64,000 nucleotides of DNA from Nelumbo lutea (lineage: Eukaryota > Streptophyta > Magnoliopsida > Proteales > Nelumbonaceae): positions 12,400,934 through 12,464,933 of the forward strand of contig JAKGHH010000003.1 of NCBI GenBank assembly GCA_022828595.1, read 5' to 3'. The notes beneath the pieces are model-generated. The model was not told the origin of the DNA, ran no database searches, and saw only the letters and a program-made list of their open reading frames with translations. Positions 60,934 through 64,000 of the stretch are shown one piece after another (position 1 is the first letter of the stretch; each line of letters begins with the position of its first letter). A program made the translations under genes and the position numbers.

Positions 60934-63920
60934 TTAGCGAGATCCGTGCATGTACGGATTTATTAAGCGAAACTTAAATAATAGATATGGTCATTTATTA
61001 AAATATCTTTATGAATTTACTAAAATTGCTCTTATTATTTTACTAAAACACTACTTATAATTTATAATAGATTTAATCAATCTTGCATTAGATGATAGTG
61101 GAAAATGACAGTGTTGACCCAAATGTTTATTTAAATAAATTTAATTAAAAGAAAATAAAAATAAGATACCATTTTTGCCCTTAATAAGACACGGGCAACC
61201 ACTTTATTGGTTATATTTGGTTAATTTTATTTTCTATACAAAAAAGTGTTAAGGGTATTTTTGGAATAAAAAATTATGGGTCTAATGGCAAAATAAATAC
61301 TTCTTAATGAAATGATGATTAGGTAAAATTAACCCCCATCCTCGATCCCCAATGGGGATGGGTTCCTTGTGGCGACCTAAATCCCCAAAATGTTTTCAAA
61401 TAATAGTATTTTTTAAAACAATCCGCATCCTCGGCCCCTGGCCCCGACTAGGGATTCCTATTAATCCTCGTCCTTGCCCCCGCCCTCGCGCCGCCAAAAC
61501 AATCCCTATCCCCGACCCCGCTAATGAAACCAATCAACCCGATCAACTTGACTTGAGTTGCTTAGTTTTCTAGTTTTTTAGGTTGGTTTTAATTCAAAAT
61601 TTTTCCAATTCGACCAAGTTGGATCAATTTCACTTTGGCCATTTGTAAACCGACCAAAATCGAACGGTCAAACTATGGATATATATTAATATTTTATATT
61701 TTAAATACAATTTTTAATATGGAAAATGGGAAATTTCCCATATTTCTTAATATAAAATGTTTTGTATCATAAATCTAATATTTAAATTTATTTTTATTAA
61801 TCGCACTGTATTTTTTAAAATTTAATTTAATTTTTAAATTTAAATCTTTTGAACCGACTGAGCAAACCAAAAAAATCAACCCGAATTGATACACCTTGAG
61901 TGTGCCAGATTTCATAAAAGGTCAATCAGTTTTCAGCTAGGGGTGTTCACAGGTCGGGTTAGGTCGGTTTGAGTCATTTTCTTCAATCGACCCGACCTAG
62001 TCGGTTTACTTATTGACTAAACCGAAACCGACCGACCCTGAAGCAAAACCAACCCAAATATGAAGGGTCGATTTATCGGTTTAGTTAGTTTATATATATA
62101 TTAAACTAAAATATCTATTTCTAAATATCTACTTATATTTAATTTTATTTCTTTTTAGTTTTTATGCAAAATCAAAATCTATATTTAAATCGATTAGTTT
62201 TTTATGCAAAACTGATTTTTTTTGTCAATATATATTTAAACTTATACAAAACTGAATTAAATATTGTACAATGGTATTATATTTGTATTGGTTTTACTTT
62301 TTTGTTTTATCATAAATAACCAATTTTTTCAAAGTTCAAACAAAACACAAATAAAATATAGCAACACTTAATTTATAGGGTAGGAACTAATTAATAATTA
62401 CTTAAACATATAAGATCAGTTCGATTCGGTTTTCATGTAACCGAGTTGTCGGTTTATTTTCTTATACAAACCAAAACCAACTGGTGGTTTTGAAAAACCA
62501 ACCAACACGTGTTGAGTTGGGCCGGTTTGGTTAGTTTGGTCGATTTGACATTTAATGTGGACACCCTAATTTTCAGTTGGCCAACTCCCCAACCTGACCA
62601 AGTCAATTTAGTAGGCCAAATAGCCTACAACCAAACCAAACCAATTCATGAACACTCATAATTTCAGCTAAATTAATAATCTCGTCTCTAATAAATAAGA
62701 ATAGTTTAATATCCAATAATTATTGAAAATTTATAGCTAAAATACACAATTATTGAAAATATATTGATAATGAAAAAATACAACAATTACAATATTACAA
62801 AAATACAATAAGTACTAAAAATATATTAACTTAGTCAATAAATAGTATACTCTCAAATAATAGTTTAATCTTTAATAAATATTTATCAATAAGTTATAAA
62901 AAAATACAATAAATTAAATTTAAAATTTCCAATAATAGCAGTTTAATCTCCAATAATTGTTGAAAATTTTCTGTTAAATAACAAAACAAAATAAATTTAT
63001 ACATGACCATTGAAAATACATTTATGAGAAAAAACAATAAATAATTATTTAAATACAAAAATTATTAATTTCAGTATATATAATTACATAATACACAAAT
63101 TAAGAGTTTAAAATTATTATTAATAAATATTAATTTTTTGAAAGTTATTTTCTTGAATTATTACTTGACATAAGTGAAGTTAGCTATTTACAATATTATG
63201 TGAAAATATTAAATTATTATTAATTTCAATATTATGTTGTAATTATTTTTCTACTTTTTTGAATTTTTTAAATTTGATACATAATTTTGTTACTTTAACC
63301 ATTTAAAATATAGTTATGATAAATATTTAGTTATTTAGATATTTAAATAGTCTATAAAACATTAATTTTTTTTGTTATTTGAATTTTATTTATTTAAAGC
63401 TATTACATATTATTAAATATTTAAAAAACATTTAAGTTGATAGTTTGGAAAAACATAATTTAAATTGTTAGTACATAATTTCGTGATATATTTTGTAAAA
63501 GTATAAGTGTTTTTTTTTTTAATAAATATTTTAAAGTTATTACATAATTTTGTTAGAAATTTAAATAATTCTTATTGTTTTTTTAATGAAACTTTCTTTA
63601 GATAGATATAGATAAGAAGTAGGGGAGAGGATAAATAGAAATTAGAGATAATTTAGGAGAGAAATTCTTTATTAAATTAGATATAACTTTGGAGATAAAT
63701 AGGAATTAGAGATAATTTTTAAGATAAATAGGAATTATAGATAATTTTGAAGAAAATAGGGAATAGTGGGGGAAGGTAGTTTAGGAGAATTTTTAGGAGA
63801 AGAGATTATTTAGGTTACTGGAAAATTGCATCTCATTGAATGTCTTGAAAGTGACAAGAAATAAATAAAAAATAAAAAAGAGAAAATTTCTTCACCGCTT
63901 CGTTTTAATATATATATATA
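60934..63920 (-). mobile_element. Helitron-like element, third copy, inverted
   Basis: Minus-strand relative of the elements at 18686 and 38842. Its 5' end, read on the minus strand, is TATATATATATTAAAACG at 63920. Its 3' end carries the hairpin TCCGTACATGCACGGA (60943-60958), then TCTCG and CTAA (60937-60934). Internal stretches match in inverted order: the CCCCATCC-rich part at 61330-61520, the TGGCCAACTCCCCAACCTGA part at 62578-62600, and the long AT-rich part at 62700-63600. It is longer than its relatives mainly because of a nested hAT-like insertion. It is more diverged, so it is an independent old insertion. Confidence 0.6.
61938..62569. mobile_element. hAT-like element nested in the third Helitron
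   Basis: It starts TAGGGGTGTTCACAGG and ends TGTGGACACCCTAA, inverted termini. It is flanked by TTTTCAGC (61930-61937) and TTTTCAGT (62570-62577), an 8-bp target duplication with one change. At the matching place the two Helitron relatives in copies A and B run on without it. The interior is made of GGTCGGTTTNGG/AAACCGACC motifs with no transposase. Confidence 0.75.
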
Positions 63921-64000
63921 GGTTCACCACTTCGTTTTATATCAAATCACTATCGAACCACTCACCCAAACTCTATATAATTCAGAGTTATTTATATTCA
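63921..64000. other. right edge of window
   Basis: Eighty bases outside the inverted Helitron. CACTTCGTTTTATATC nearly repeats the Helitron's own CGCTTCGTTTTAATAT end. No gene. Confidence 0.4.

Overview
The window is nuclear DNA of a flowering plant. It has spliced genes with GT-AG introns, a chloroplast-type ferredoxin-thioredoxin reductase gene, AT-rich gene-poor spacers and a dense mix of plant transposons (LTR retrotransposons, an L1-type LINE, Helitrons, Tourist-like and hAT-like MITEs). The species cannot be read from the sequence. Only one complete, undamaged protein gene is visible: an aldo-keto reductase (AKR) at 59380-60792.

Layout. 1-1952: CT-rich leader-like DNA, then the last exons of a TauE/SafE-type membrane protein. 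3036-4097: a 0.53 kb tandem duplication, each unit carrying a strong palindrome. 5111-5998 (-): a frameshifted fragment of an unnamed conserved plant gene. 11852-16383 (-): a six-exon ferredoxin-thioredoxin reductase catalytic-subunit gene whose third exon has lost the first Cys-Pro-Cys motif and runs into a stop. From 16457 to about 60873 the window is a direct segmental duplication. Copy A (16457-28825) and copy B (30554-60873) share the same collinear blocks, and each ends in an AKR gene.

The copies differ mainly by later insertions. Copy A received an internally deleted Ty1/copia-like element (21113-24090, 5-bp target duplication). Copy B received an L1-type LINE (31458-about 37490, minus strand), an LTR element with long tandem-repeat arrays inside its LTRs (41921-45498, 5-bp target duplication), and about 12 kb of further sequence absent from A (46.9-51.5 kb and 51.8-59.2 kb). 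A Helitron and several MITEs lie at matching places in both copies, so they predate the duplication. A third, inverted Helitron relative (60934-63920) has a hAT-like element nested in it.

Functional reading. The duplication produced two AKR genes. Copy B has an open 319-residue reading frame, all four AKR catalytic residues, a TATA-like box and two G-boxes upstream. Copy A has a 2-bp deletion in exon 1 and a 1-bp insertion in exon 3, and lacks the G-box promoter block. I infer that copy B is the surviving gene. I did not see a new molecular system. The most unusual objects are the repeat-filled LTR, the FTR pseudogene that lost its redox motif, and the datable nesting of transposons in the two copies.
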